From assembly GCF_027744825.2 (NCBI RefSeq), contig NC_071340.1:10924001-10988000 (forward strand): a DNA stretch of 64,000 bases, in the 5' to 3' direction. Every line of letters starts with the position of its first letter. Position 1 is the stretch's first letter. The DNA comes from Synchiropus splendidus. Its lineage: Eukaryota; Chordata; Actinopteri; Syngnathiformes; Callionymidae. Shown here one piece after another: positions 36,950 through 50,255 of this stretch. Below the pieces are notes generated by a model, which saw only the letters and a program-made list of their open reading frames with translations, was not told the origin of the DNA and searched no databases. A program made the translations under genes and the position numbers.

Positions 36950-38130
36950 CAACACAATGCAATTATTCATTTCTTTGCGCATCATCTACAACCATTTTAA
37001 TTTAAAGGCTTGCGGCAGCCATCCAAGCTTTGGCACTTAAACAGAAGAACACAGCTTTTAGCATTATAAGCCCAATTTGCTTAGAATACAAAAAAGTTTT
37101 AAAAAAAAAAGGTCACGACCAACTGAAAGAAAAGGGAAAACCACAACCAAAAACTTCACTGGAAACCAACAGTTCCAATTGACCGTTAATTTTCTCTGCC
37201 AAAGTGAAATGAATCAGGGTCTTGCAAAAGCCACGAGAAACTCTCAAGCTGAAAATCATTTTTATTTTGACGTGTTTCATGAAAAGGAATCCTGGCTAAA
37301 AGTGAATGTACCGGGAATCAAAAGCTTTTAATGGACGCCTTTGTTTAATTTTCACGCCAAATGCGCCCATTATTCCACTCTGGTGGTGTGACTAAACTGG
37401 AGAGCTCGTACATTAATCCAATTTCTTTCTGGATTCATCTCGCAGAGAAAGCGAACAAAGCCTTTGTATTTCCACAAGACTCTGTGAGTGCTCCAGTGCA
37501 TTAGCAAGGCAACTGCAAGACTGAACCACCTGGGCTTTGCAAACACTGAGAAAGACTGCCGTGCCAGAAGAAAAGCGTGATTTAGAGAGAAAATGACAGG
37601 AGAAAGTGAGAGCGCCAGATGCAGGTGTTTTTCTAACACCTTGAAGGAATGCATGACTAAATTATACAGAGAACTGTCTAGACATCTGGGTTTCTCCTTC
37701 AACTTTTTCAACAGGGGCACGGCATTCACAGAAGACAGTGGCCATCTTTGTTTCAATCCACAGAAACCTGAGGGAATGTGTTACAAATGTGCAGCAGGAG
37801 GAAGACCTTTAGCACAAAGGACTTATTGATAGAGTAAACACTGCATTATGAAGGCCCTCCTAAATGACGCAGCAACAAAACAACTGAAGCTGGTTAATAT
37901 CATTTTTGGTTGAATGAGCCTGGAACTTGCCATCAGAGTCGCACATCCTCCGGCACTGCTCGGGCCACGTGTTGGGGGATTTAATTTCATTTTTACTGCG
38001 TTGCTGGCCGCAGACCTGATTCCCACCGTATTAATGAACTCAGCCAATATAAATGCAATCATGCCTGAGGAGCAATTACAAATCTAATTGAGCATCTAAA
38101 CAGAAAATTAAATCGGCATAAAACCAGGCC
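36950..38130. promoter_or_regulatory. Candidate conserved non-coding block
   Basis: A 1.2-kb run nearly free of simple repeats apart from a short A tract at 37099-37110. It has clustered homeodomain-type cores: gtttaattttcacg, cccattattccac, tacattaatccaat, gtattaatgaactc and caaatctaattgagc. A 128-codon minus-strand frame at 37370-37756 lies within it but has no recognised domain, so I treat it as chance. The idea of an enhancer cluster is inference only. Confidence 0.25.
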
Positions 38131-38988
38131 TCCAATTTAGACGCTTAAAAAAATACTTACACATAAAATAAACACTTCCTCACCATCAGGACCTTTTAAA
38201 ACCCCATGAGAGCTTATTTAAAACAAAGAGCATGATGGCACCTTGAAGACTTGCTGCTGTTACTGTCCAGGCTGAAGCACAGTGTCACGCCTCGGGGTGA
38301 TCATTTTACTGGATGTGATGAATTCATCATCCAGAAAAAAGCTTTCCAAATTTAAATACTAAATATGCAACTTCTAAGTGATACACCCTCAGGAAGGATA
38401 CACAAAAAAATACCAGAGCAATTTTATTCGTCAGAGCTTCCTGAAGCAATTTCCAATAACAGCTGCAAACATAACACTTTTACAGGCTGATGAAGTATTC
38501 CATTTGCAATTATGCACAACTTGACTCAGTTACCCAGTGCCCATTTATCCTACGCCGTCTTTCTCATTATATTTTTATGTCTTGATAATACTTTTATTTG
38601 GTTTCATCTCTTTTGTTTCAAATAAAACATGATTAACACTGATCTTTCTATTGCGTTGTTGCAAAGGGGTGCCCTATGGGTAGACCAGCCGATTAGATTG
38701 CAAGTGAAACATGAGAAGACACAAACCTATACAAGACGTTTCGAAGAAAAACTTTGGTACTTATTTGATATTAGCAGCTGGAGATCATGGTCCGCCAGTC
38801 AATCCCTTTTTAAAAGTAGCTACCAGTTTAATCAGTTAAGAATACAACTCCATTTAGTGATATTATTGGTTGGTTCACAACATTATCGAGTAATTTGTTG
38901 ACAAGCCCTGCAAAGGGAAATACTTATTTAAAGTTGTTCACAAAAGGGCGAGGCAACAACAGTAATGGCTGTAGAAGACTGACAGATG

Positions 38989-39008
38989 TACTGTTTTATA
39001 AAACAGTA
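38989..39008. repeat. 20-bp perfect palindrome
   Basis: The sequence tactgttttataaaacagta equals its own reverse complement. It is short and AT-rich, so a chance origin is plausible. Confidence 0.9.
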
Positions 39009-40949
39009 AAAACGCAACAGTAAGAGTTTGGAGGCAAAGTCCAGTCATGCCGACAACCCAGTATGGATACATCACAAAATATTTTCCAGCTCAAGTTGTT
39101 GACTTGTTGTGGCTGCCACGTTGCTTGCAGTTTGCACTGTTTCTGCTTCAGCTTTGTGTGGGGAAAAAAAAGCACTTTAGTTCCGCATTTACTCGGATCA
39201 GTCCACACGCAAAGGCTGTACTGACATGGTCCCAGTATATGCACTATTAGACCTGAGTGATGGTACATACTCTCAGGAGCACCGTAGCTGGAATGACACC
39301 AAAGTTCAAAGATGATAGTTACTCTGGGTGTTTTTGTTTGTGTGTATGTTTTTTTATGGGTTTTTTGTCATGTTGTCAAACACCTTTTCTCTGAAATAAA
39401 CCCTCAATTTGCACATTAACTTGTGCTCATAATGTTGCCAACAACAGTTAAAAAATGCATGGATATTATTAATATTACCAATGAAATTCGACTGTATGGT
39501 TTATTGTTGAGGTGTTTATTCCAGGGGTAGCAGGGCTAGCAGGGGGTAGCGTCAAGACCCTGCTGTTGCTGTGCGTCCTCACAGTATGGACGGAGATCTG
39601 GTAAAGCCAGGATCCAGCCAAAGGCAATTTGCTTGCCTGGCTGGCAGTTTAAACATGAGAAAGAGCCCCATGTCTTTAGCAAACTTCCCCACCTCACTTC
39701 TTCTAAGAAGTCCCCCCCAAAAAAAAGACAAACTTAAAAAAAAAATGTTCAACACGAATGCAAAACAAACAAGTCTGTCCTCTACCGCATAAAGGTCATG
39801 GAGTAGAGAAAGAGGGGCCTTTTGTCTCGATGGTGTGGTTTGGGGTTTGTAAAGAACTGCTTGAATTCATGTCTGAGGGCAATTGCAGGATAAGACGGCT
39901 GAGAGGGAACAAGGAGTTGAGAAAGGTGACAGCCTCAAACACAGGGAGAGCCCTAGGGGAAGGTTACATCTGTTCACAAATCCAGGCCAAATGCTTTACC
40001 TGAGTTTTCCCAGAAAACTGGCAGCAAACAAACAACTTTTTGATGCGTTTAACAGACCAACCACAGCTTATAAATAAACGTAAAGTTGATAGAGACAGAG
40101 CAAGCATTTCACGGAAGATTAAATGCAGAGACATGAACACGGAAATTACGGTAGACTGATTCAGGCAAGTCGAGAAATGACACTAAGTAGGTTGACTGTG
40201 AAGAGCCAAACTGGCCTTGGGGTAAGCTCTGATTTACCGCCTCTTGGTTAGAACAAATAAATCAACCATCACACCGAGCCAGACACAGACCTCGAGAGAT
40301 GCCTCAGTACCACTGTTTATCGATCCCCCTTGCAAGTTTGTGTCCGCGTGCGTGAGAGAACGGGCGTAAAAAAAACTTTCACTATTTATTCATTAGTTGG
40401 CAAGAGGTACTTTATCTACACTGCATTTGGAGGAAAAAGTTAATGCTCTTTCTTTAAAATTAAAGACCCACTTAGTGAAGGTTGGAGGCTACACAACTGT
40501 GGTAGAAAAGGACGAGAGGAGGAAGAAGAGGAGGAAGGAGGCAGCCGAGTTAAGAAAGGCAGGCAACCCCTGCTGACAGGGAGGATATTGAATTTCAATT
40601 AGAACACACCTACATTTACATACAGCCTACATCGCAATGCTTGAGTAGGCAATTTAACACTCCATTTCAAACATCTGCTCAACAGCATTTACATAAATTA
40701 ATACAGCAAATTAAAATTCCATTGAAGTTTTTCTACCTTTCCGTACCTATTTCTCCTTTCATCTTTGAACGTGAGCAGGAATGACATGTCGCTGGTTAAC
40801 AAGCTAGCTGAAGCAAATTAGGACAACGAAGACGAATCAACACATCTCACGGAATGCAAAAAAAAACTGAAGTAGATTTGACAGCTCTAGTTTCAGTTGA
40901 ATGAAAATATTCATATACCGCTGTCCAAAAACTGATGTTTTGTTTTGGT

Positions 40950-42020
40950 TTTGTTTGTTGAGTATGACAGATTTTCTTTGTGGAATTCAGTTTGCCATTT
41001 CTATTTGACAACTGAGGGACAGGAGTCAAACACGATAAAGGTAACCCTGGAAAACGTGGTTAAAAACACCATTAGAGGACACTGGTTAGCTGGTTCCAAG
41101 CATATAACAGAACAATCCTCACTCACTATTGGAAACTTCTCTTCATCCACAGCCAGATTGGCCTGCGATGTGCCGCAGGGTTCCATTTTAGGTGCCATTC
41201 TATCTTCAATCTACAAACTATCTCTTGGACAAATCATCCAACGTCATCCATGTGTCTTTCCACTACTACGCAGATGACGCAGATTTGTCAATTCATAAAA
41301 AAAATTGTCAAGCCGTGGCTGCGGTCCTAGCATTTCTTGATGATGTCACTGAGTGGATGGCACTAAATTTTCTTCAGCTGAACGAGTCAAAACCAAAACT
41401 ATTTGTCTTCCCACACCAAACCCTGATAGCAGCCTATAGCTCAAACTCCTAGCATCCTATTTGACTCCTTCCTTTCCCTTGACCCTCATACTGAAGAAAG
41501 CAGTCCAGTGGAGGTTCCTCCAGTTGAAAATGCTCTCTAAAATCAAACCCGTGCTCTCACATGCGACTTAGAAAATTTAATTCAAGCATTCAACAAATCT
41601 ATCACGCCTCCAGCTGGTTCAGAACTCAGCAGCCCATCACTCTAGTGTTCGCTTCTCTGCCCTTGCTCCCTCTCCACTTTAGAATCAAATTGAAGATTTC
41701 ATTGATAACTTGTAAAGCCTGTCTGGACCTGGCCCCGACTACAGTGTAGAACTGCTGACCTCCTATGATCCAACCAGGACTTCCAGATTATCAGGTGGGT
41801 CAGTGCTAATTGTCCACAAGTTGAGTCTTAAATGCAGAGGTGATAGAGTCTTTTCTGTCAGGCATCCTCAACTATACCAGAGGGGACCCGAAACACAGTG
41901 TGTACCGCCACCTTGAAATCCCTGGCACCTCGCGGTTAAGTGCAAACATTCTTTGCTATTCTGCCTGGAAAGCACTCAGTGAACAGCATTCTAAAAAGTG
42001 CAATAAAAATAAAGCTTTAT
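40950..42020 (+). pseudogene. L2-clade LINE fragment: decayed reverse transcriptase and 3' tail
   Basis: Frames at 40945-41277 and 41192-41452 together cover part of a reverse-transcriptase domain. Residues IGNFSSSTARLACDVPQGSI match the (G)VPQGS motif region, and SLGQIIQRHP leads into HYYADDADL, the catalytic YxDD box, in the next frame. DDVTEWMALNFLQLNESKPK matches the usual motif downstream. Frames are shifted between these parts, and stops interrupt the C-terminal region (41561-41990, with LPLHFRIKLKISLITCKACL). The end, aaaagtgcaataaaaataaa, followed by a short att-rich repeat, is a typical L2 3' tail. The element lacks its 5' half and is dead. Assignment to the L2 (Maui-like) group is from recalled fish L2 sequence. 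Confidence 0.88.
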
Positions 42021-44222
42021 CTATATCTATATATTATTATTTGATAAAGGCTAAAATCAATAAATAATCCTTTTTAGTATCCTTAAACCATCAAAAAAGA
42101 GGGGTGTCAATTTCTCATCGAAGACAAAACTGTTGTGATTCACACATTAAGATCTGATGTTTCTCAAAATTGATGTTGTACTGATGTTGTATAATATGCA
42201 GTGATGTGCATCTGGTTAAAAAAAAAAAAACTTGTGCAGGAAGAAAATGGATGTGGCATTTTGAGGTCACCAACAAATACACTCCACGGTGCCAAGGCAG
42301 ACTGTCTTTGGCAATAGAAGTTGTGATGAGCCAGCTGGAGAAAGCCAAAACACAAAACTGGAAAGTTAATTATTTCTGCCCGAAACATTAGAACGGGAGG
42401 CAGAGCCAATTTTGATTTCCCAGATTTTGTTCCAACAGTTGAATCAACATATGTAAACAACGATTGGAATGCATCGATTTGCAGACATGGAGCTGCACCT
42501 CTGAATGAGCGTTACACACATATGGCCATCTCTTTTCACAAAGATGAATCATCTACAATATAATATAAGACGGATGCTGGGTCATAAGTTACAAAAATAA
42601 GTATGGAGAAAGAATGTTTCTCTGGTTAATGCTGTAACTATGTTATTGTCAAACCCTGGGAGAGCTCCATCACCAACATTTTTTGTCCAACATCTCCACT
42701 GTCTGTCCACTTTGGCCTGGCAAACGTTATTTCCACACTTCTCCATGTTAAAGTGGTTGTGTGAGATCGAGAGCTCGGTCTGATTCAGCTGTACAGGGCG
42801 GCTCCTGTTACTGCCACACTGCGATTATGGTCAATGTACTATATTTCCACTATCATAGAGTCATGACATGAAAGCGCATACTTTTTCCATGAACCAAAAC
42901 GTCCCCAACAAAGACCCCTGGTGCAGGACACGTGTGCGTTGATGGAGCTCAGAAAAGGATACTGCCTGAATGAGTGAATGCATTTCCCTCAGAATATATT
43001 TAACACAATGTATATAGATAAAGTCAAAGTAAAACAACAATACTAAAATTACAGTGGCTTGGAAGAGGTGTGTGCCGTCTCAGAGCTTTTCTAGTTTGCT
43101 GAGTTCCTTATTTGATGAAATGTTTTGATGCTACATCAGCCATTTTCCACAATAGTCACACAGGTGCTATTGAGGGTTTGCGTTTGTTTCAGAGGAAAGA
43201 AATGTTCATTAAAAAAGGTTAAAAAAAAAAAAATGGGTGGTCAATGTATTTTAAACGTCATTCTTGGAGAAAAGAAAATCAGCCCCTATTAAAGGAGCTC
43301 AAACTGATGATACTAGCAGATTTTGAGTGACTTGCAGGTCAGATCCTCCCTCCTGTCTGTCTGCCACAAAAGCTCTTCAGCGACGTCTGCCTGAGAGGAA
43401 TGCAGTGGGGACCTTGTTACACACAACTGTTTCAGTACTTTTTATGTTTTGTCTCTCCACTTCCCCACCAGCTCTGTGTCGCACCATTGCTCTTTTGTCT
43501 ATTAGAAGTTTCACTGAACTGTGACTGTGTCATTTCAATATCGCCCCAGGACGCAACACATCGTGCTTAATTGGCTTTGCAAAAAGAGGCTGAATTATTT
43601 ATATATATCCTCACTGTCATCAGATCCCCATAACAGGTGTCGCCTTGCATGCTGACAAAACTGTGTCGCACTCTCAAGACAACTGAAGTACCTATTATCG
43701 GTGGCCACACGCAACGGTCATCATTCAGACCCGGTTCACATGAACTCATGCTTACTGGCACATGCAAACACACACGTCCTGCTGTCCGAGGGGACAGACT
43801 CATTCTTCAGAGGCCATGTTTGACCACAGTAATTAGTCTTGCTTTGCTGCCTAATTGGTCCCGTGGAAGAAAAGAGGCCGATGACCACCGAGTGCACGGG
43901 TGTCTAAATGCCAACGCACTCCGCAGCGCTGCACGGTAACTCAGAGGTAAAGTCAAACATAAACAGAGGGCTCAAGTGCATTCCCGGGAGCCTTCCGTAA
44001 CAAATAGTAAAAATGCAAATGAAGTTTTATGACACACTTTATTGCACTTAGAGTTCTTTTTAAGCACATTGTTGAATGCTTATTTGCTGGTGCGGTACTT
44101 TGAGTAAAATAGAATCAGATTTATTATACAGATATAGTCTATATAAGATATACATTTGATGGTAAGAGGGCAACATGCTAGATCTATAAAATCTTAAATA
44201 TTTGTCTCTTGATATTTCTCTC

Positions 44223-44240
44223 TTATTATTATTATTATTA

Positions 44241-44278
<38 letters not shown>

Positions 44279-44288
44279 GTTATTATTT
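44223..44288. repeat. (ATT)n microsatellite
   Basis: About 22 trinucleotide units of ATT/TTA with two TTG interruptions. Poly-Leu and poly-Asn open frames across it are artefacts. Confidence 0.97.
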
Positions 44289-44452
44289 CGTACTATAAAC
44301 ACCAGAATTACTCATAATATCGTTTTATATATTTATTATATTCATTTCAATTTTTGCTTAGACTTAATAAGAAATGGTATGTTGATATTTTACATTCCCT
44401 TTTGACCATTTATAAAATTAAGGCATAAATTAGTGGAAATGTGAATTGGTAA

Positions 44453-44471
44453 TTTTTTTTTTTTTTTTTTT
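44453..44471. repeat. Poly-T run (19 T)
   Basis: Nineteen thymines followed by aataaataataaat. This could be the reverse-complement tail of a retroposon, but no body was identified. Confidence 0.85.
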
Positions 44472-47400
44472 AATAAATAATAAATACATAACTTGTATCA
44501 TAATGGGAAACGTTCTGAAAGAACAAACAAATTGCTCAAAGCAGAGTCAAAAAAGCAGAGATTAGGCAGAAAATGGACTGCTCATAATAACAACAACCAG
44601 TAGCCTCACAAGTGGCGACTCAGACTTGAATTTCAAAGAATGATGATGAATGTCTCTTAGGTGAAAAGAGAGGGAAATGTTGAGCACTATTTAAAAGCCA
44701 GAATTGTCTCAGTTGCCGACAAAAATGTAATAGATGAATTTACATAACATGATCTACAGTTAAGGAAAATAAATGTGAATTGCAGAGGTTGTGAAGTGTA
44801 GAAATAATTACAGTGGCAAGTCACCAAAAAGGAAGCAATTCTTCTCTGATCACACAACTAACTGTTCGTGGTTTCAGTAAACCAGGCTACAGCGAACATA
44901 AGACAAACACTTCAGGATTTGAAACGGGGTCTGCTTCAATGACTAAGAACATGAAATGATCTAAGGTCTGCTGAGCAGCAGACAAAAACATCTTGTGGAT
45001 AGGAGTACAGATTTTTATTTAATTCAGATGGAAATAGTCGTCTCTGTTGTGACCTGTGTTGGCTGATTATAAGTTGAATAGATCAAATCATGATCGTGAA
45101 GACTGAGGAATGAAAAATAAAAAATAATTTAACTGTGATTCAACCATGAAGTAAAAAGAGTGATTAAATAATTTTGTGGACCTTTACTTTTAGATCAGCA
45201 CAGGACACAACAGATTGTAAATAGTAAAGCATGTGTTATTATATATGTTTATTATATTATTAGTCCTGTAATTAATCTCTCCAATGTGATGTATACATTA
45301 TACATTCATTTTAATTGTGTTTTCAAATTTCAAAAGGAATGTAAAATAATTCAATAAATACATTCAACAAAAACTGAAAATGTCTTAAAACTGCTTAAAA
45401 CTAAAAAAAAAAAAAAGAAATTACACACAACTACTTAAAAGAAATCTGAGATGTTCATTGAAATATTGCAGACAATGAAAGAGGTGAAGTGGGAATCCCT
45501 GCCTCAAAATGTATGAAAAATGTATTCACACCCAAAAGGGAATCATTTTGATATTAATGGCTAATTGCACCCAAAATCTCTGAATCTAATCTTCAAGTAC
45601 TGCGACGACTTTTCACATCAGTAAGACTGAAAGATTTTCCATGATACAAAGATGCAAGCGTATTGCCGAGAAACCAAATCATCCAAAGCGGCAACATACA
45701 AACACAACCCACCGACACACACTCACACAAAACACCTGCATTTCTCATCCTTAAAGTGCCAAATTGCCTGCCGGAGGGTCCCGCAACGCTCTCCCCAAAT
45801 CTTTAAGAATTGAGACCAACTTGTTTCATGAGTCAACTTATTAAAGGATGAAGTCAGGCCCCTTGGAGACAGACTCATCAGACCTAAGTGGAGTCAAGTT
45901 GGTTGTAAGCACCACACTGATATAGCAATGGTAATTGGAACTTTAAAAGAAGAAGGAAAACACTCCGGAGGACACGTTCTACTTAGCTTACCTTGTGCCA
46001 AGGCAGTTTGTGTGATGTTCTAACTCGGCTTCTAAATTTGTGAAATAGATGGAGTCGTATCTGGTCCAAGTTTCCCCCTTTAGTGGCAACGTGCTATTAA
46101 AACTAATGGAAGTAGACTGGAACAGTGAGTAAGGTGGACGGGGTAGTTAAAATATACAGTATTTCAGCAAAACTATCGGCACCAAACTTTGGTTGAAGCA
46201 CTTTTTTCAAACAAAGAACAGCTATTCTGCCCTAGACTTTTCCATTTGGTTGTGGTCAGCAGTGAAAAAATCAGTTTAGAAAGCCAATTGAGTCAGTGCT
46301 TTGTGTCCTTGAATCATTCAGTACGTCTCAGCTCCCACAAAAAGCTCCGTTTGGCAGTGATATTGATACAAATGCGAGGAGGCGACAATGGCGACTAAGC
46401 CAGGTTTGGGACCTGACAATAGCGTCGACATAAATGTATTGGTGGTATGATAATTGCATTGTTATAGTCAGTCGCAACACCACTGGGAAAGTTTTCTCTG
46501 GATGCCTGAAGGTTTGTCACAGTCCAGTAAACATCCCCCTCATGGGGCTCGGTGGGTTTTCAAGTCTCTAGCTGCATTTTGTGGGTCGTCCGGAGAATAC
46601 AAACAGAGGATTTTATTCTGTGAGAGGTGGTCAAGTTTTCAGAAGGGGAGAGAAGTGGAAATCAGCAGATATTTTATGAGTCTGTATTCTGAGACCGTTG
46701 GGATTAAAGTAATGAAAAATAAATGAGTGTGATTATTAGAGCGTTTGATCAATGGCCTGCTGAAAGGAACACAGCTATGACAATGTTAGCTTCGCTAAAT
46801 CCTCACTTTCAAAGACTTATTAACGCAGAGTCACAACAACAGCTATTTACCACAGACATTGAAGGGAAGATTCAAACTTTTCAGACGAGCAGTATAGCTC
46901 ATGATGCACAATTATCGCCAGCAGACTGATCTATTCGTTGAGAGCACTGCTTCATGAGTGTATTTCTTTCGCATTAGAAACGCAGTGGAATGAGAAAGGG
47001 TGTCCGGGGTCAGACATCCTGGCCCAGACTGGTCCCAGACACTGTGGAGCTCAGTGTCATTCCTCCTCACACCGTGTCAGCATGAAGTGGCAGAGCAGAC
47101 GAGCCCCTCCCTCCCCTTCAACCTGATCCCTAAAGTGATACCCAGCAGGCGTGGGATGATGAGCATGAGTTGGGATGAAAGGGGAAACCAGCGCCTGAAC
47201 TATAATAGAAGGAGAATGAAGACAAGGAAGGAGGAGGGACACAGCCTTGGTCCCGGTTTCCGGCTGCTTTGATCCGAATCAGTTTGTGCTGCCCATGAAT
47301 GACCTCTGGTTTGGAAAAAATGACCACGGAGGTCAAAGGTCAATTTATCCGGACAAATGGATGCCCCTTTTGAATGTCAGACTGAATTGAACATGAAAAG

Positions 47401-47617
47401 GGAATATTGAAAACATCGCCCAATGGACAGATAAAAATGGTTATGCAATGAATGAACACAAATACCTAAAGGTTTAACTGAAGAAGGAATTTTGGATCTT
47501 TTGAAATTCTATAAATAATGCAATTCCAGGGTAGACTATCATTAACCATAGAGTAAGCCTTGTGTCTCTGTGATTTATGAAAATAATACTATCCTAATTT
47601 AAAAAGCACATTATCAT

Positions 47618-47637
47618 TAGTAGTAGTAGTAGTAGTA
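47618..47637. repeat. (TAG)n short tandem repeat
   Basis: Six to seven copies of TAG in succession. Confidence 0.9.
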
Positions 47638-49429
47638 TATGCCGCATATTCAAGTGTATATAACTTTACATTAAAATTCTCAGCCAGCACAAAAATGTAG
47701 AATAAAGACTTGGATTTTTATTTTATTCTTAACAATAATCAACTTCAATTCAATATTGAAAAGTACAACAAACAGAGACGTCCGTTCCATATACAATGTT
47801 CAAAGACACTGACCAAACGTGATGCTAAGTCAAGGAGAGTAAAGAAAGCCCAGTAAACAATGGCCAGGGGCAGGAAAGCAGACCACTCGATAAGTCAACC
47901 ACAGCGACAGGGGGTCAGAACAGACAGAAACAGAAGACCACTGATCATAAGACATGAAAATAAATACTTCTAAAGCTGCATCGGCATCAGGTGAAGTTTA
48001 GCATTACGAGTTCATACAATGCAAAATAAGTCCAAGTCCAATAAGGAAGCCAACAGCTTAACCCAGGAGTTTCACAGTGGTCTGCTTTATTAATGGCATA
48101 TCACGTTTGCCTGGCTGGAGTTGTACCTGATAATTAAACCAGATAAAATCAAGGTACAAGCTATGAGATAAGCTGTGTTCTTTTGTCCAAATACAATTTC
48201 CTCTACAAAATCAATGAAAAAAAAATAGAGAACTCGATTCAATGAGGTCACTAACAAATGAGTTAAGGAGTGAAGGAGGGGGGGAAAAAAACGAAGGCAG
48301 GGATATGCTAGATGGAGACAGCAGGAAGACAAAAAGGGCAAAGACAGAACACAGAGCGGATTAGAAAAGTGTCACGGCCCTGAGAGTCCACCATGCATCT
48401 CAACCCAATATCCTCTGCTCTCAGTGACGATAATAGTGCGAACGCTAAGGACACCACGGGAGGGAAAGGGAAAAGACACAAACACAACAAGCAGATGTGT
48501 CGTCTGGCCCGCTTAAATTAATCCGCCTCCCTCACCCCGATTTCCTCCTTTTATCAGTCAGTACAAAAGGAACTGCTTGTGTTTGGGGTCCAGACAACAG
48601 GCGGCTGGATGGTTGATTCAAGTCCTTGCTGTGAGAGTAGATTCAGGTGGGGGGGACTGGGAGCTACACTTGGTGTTGGAAGGCAGCTGACCAACAGAGT
48701 CACTGTGTTCAAGATGATGATGCTTGAAATGTAAAATTAATAATTTGCATTTTTTTAACCATTTAATATACTTGAGCATGCACAACCGTGTTAGAACATG
48801 TATCTCAGAGGTTCTCTAAGGTGCCCGTCACATGGGCATCAGAAAAAACATCACCTGTTTCAAATGTTCTTCAGCAAACATGAAAGAATTACACGCAGGG
48901 TCATCTCAAACATCTGACCAGTGCAGTGACATGAGGTGTCTTAGCAGTGGTTGTTCTCCGAACAAGCCACATCAAATCCAAGGGTCTGAATCTGATTGGT
49001 CCCTTTGAGAAAACCACTTGTAACACTCTAACAACCTCATCACTCCAGTGGATGAACGGGGACGGACACACACACAGAGTTGAAAAGCCACTAGAGTCTT
49101 CCACAAAGGCACATCTGAGCCCACCTGACCAGACAGCACATCTTTGTTTTCAAGAGGAAAGGAAATGAAAGGCATGTCTTGCTTCCTGTGCCTCACTTTT
49201 ACTTAATCTCACATTCTCACACTCAAAGTAAAACAGAATGAATCATGCTTCACCGCTGAACTATTATCAGAAAATGACAGGTTTTTTGAAAGAACTGGGG
49301 TTGCACAAAACATAATGGATAGATACGGTACCAGTCAATAAGAGGCTCCGCTGAAATAATCGGCAGTTATCCGATTGGTCTGATCCCCACCATCACATAC
49401 TCACTTTATTTACCCGATTTAGCAGCAAA

Positions 49430-49556
49430 GTCGCAAAATTCCAACAAGCCAGGCTACAAATACGGTTCACTACTTTAACACGAGCAGAGGACAGCAGTAA
49501 CTTTAACCTGAGCAAAATTTGAGCCCATACTATGAAGTAAAGAGAGTTTGAAACTT
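49430..49556 (+). repeat. Unnamed dispersed repeat, copy A
   Basis: The segment shares ordered blocks with 55403-55554: gtcgcaaaatt at the start, ggctacaaata in the middle, aactttaacctgagcaaaat near the end, then agagtttgaaa. The spacing is slightly shorter than in the other copy. The sequence just upstream (49318-49390, with aataatcggcagttatccga and gattggtctgatcc) resembles internal parts of fish hAT-type elements, so the repeat may be the end of such an element. No protein-coding part is seen. Confidence 0.6.
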
Positions 49557-49850
49557 TCGGTCATTGTGAAGATTTTTCTCATTTATAGTATGTACAGTAA
49601 AGTCTTAGAATGTTTCCCGACATTACAAATACTACATGTATTTAAAGTTTCAACTGACTCACTGCATCAGTACTATTCGATAAGATAAGACACTATTGTT
49701 GCGAAAATCATTGCGAGCTATATGAACTAGTCTCTCCAATTCTCATCACACCTTGATTCGGTGTGATTTCTGGATAACACTTGGTGAGACGCACAACTTT
49801 AACACAATTTATATATGCAAACCAAACCTGTTCCAGACCACCTTTGTATG

Positions 49851-49882
49851 TTTTTTTTTTGTTTTTGTTTTTTTTGTTTTTT
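49851..49882. repeat. T-rich low-complexity tract
   Basis: A run of thymines interrupted by single guanines. No associated retroelement was recognised. Confidence 0.9.
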
Positions 49883-50255
49883 GAAAGGACAGTTATTGGA
49901 TGTGTTTTAAGGTGGATGTACTTTCATGTTGCTACATATAAGTGAGTCAACTAGGGTGTTTGTTTTATCAGTATTTAGAAGCAGATCAGCTTTCAGTAAT
50001 ACTTCCCAATTCCACTTTCCATGCCCCAAAACTGACACCAAGACCTCCTTCATAACTTCAAAAGCAGGATTAAAAAAAAACAAAAAACAGCTCTCTGTGA
50101 TATTCTGCGAATGGACATCTTACATGTTGTTTCAGTCCTCTGTAGAGAGTACGGAACCACCTCTCTCTGGCAAATTGAGTCTGGCCACGGTTAGATATCA
50201 ACAGGGACTAAGAAGTACCATTCTTTTATTGTTAGAGCAAAACTTTGATGAAAAG

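Larger units (their letters stand above)
34480..40940. other. Gene-free stretch
   Basis: Mostly AT-rich non-coding sequence with several A runs (about 36850-36866 is the longest). It includes a candidate regulatory block at about 36.9-38.13 kb and a 20-bp perfect palindrome at 38989-39008. The segment at 36.03-36.24 kb (a cctgacgccgtgggcagcgc stretch and a ttgggtggacctttgcg stretch) looks like a dispersed repeat, but no second copy exists in the window. No exon was recognised. Confidence 0.45.
42021..49850. other. Gene-free stretch
   Basis: Non-coding sequence with a 12-base A run at 42218, the (ATT)n tract at 44223-44288, a 19-T run at 44453-44471, a (TAG)n tract at 47618 and GC-richer blocks near 43.7-43.95 kb and 45.54-45.98 kb that might be regulatory. 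No splice-bounded coding exon was recognised. The open frames at 46.2-47.3 kb have no domain content. Confidence 0.45.

Noticed and set aside
37370..37756. 128-codon minus-strand open frame
   Set aside because: It lies in a block better explained as non-coding. The peptide has no known motif, and a competing open frame exists on the other strand.
44060..44405. Poly-Asn and poly-Leu open frames
   Set aside because: They are direct translations of the (ATT)n microsatellite.
47795..47825. Minus-strand reading TFGQC, resembling an FBXL17 LRR motif (HFGQC)
   Set aside because: A stop codon follows two residues later and none of the adjoining FBXL17 sequence is present; a chance match.
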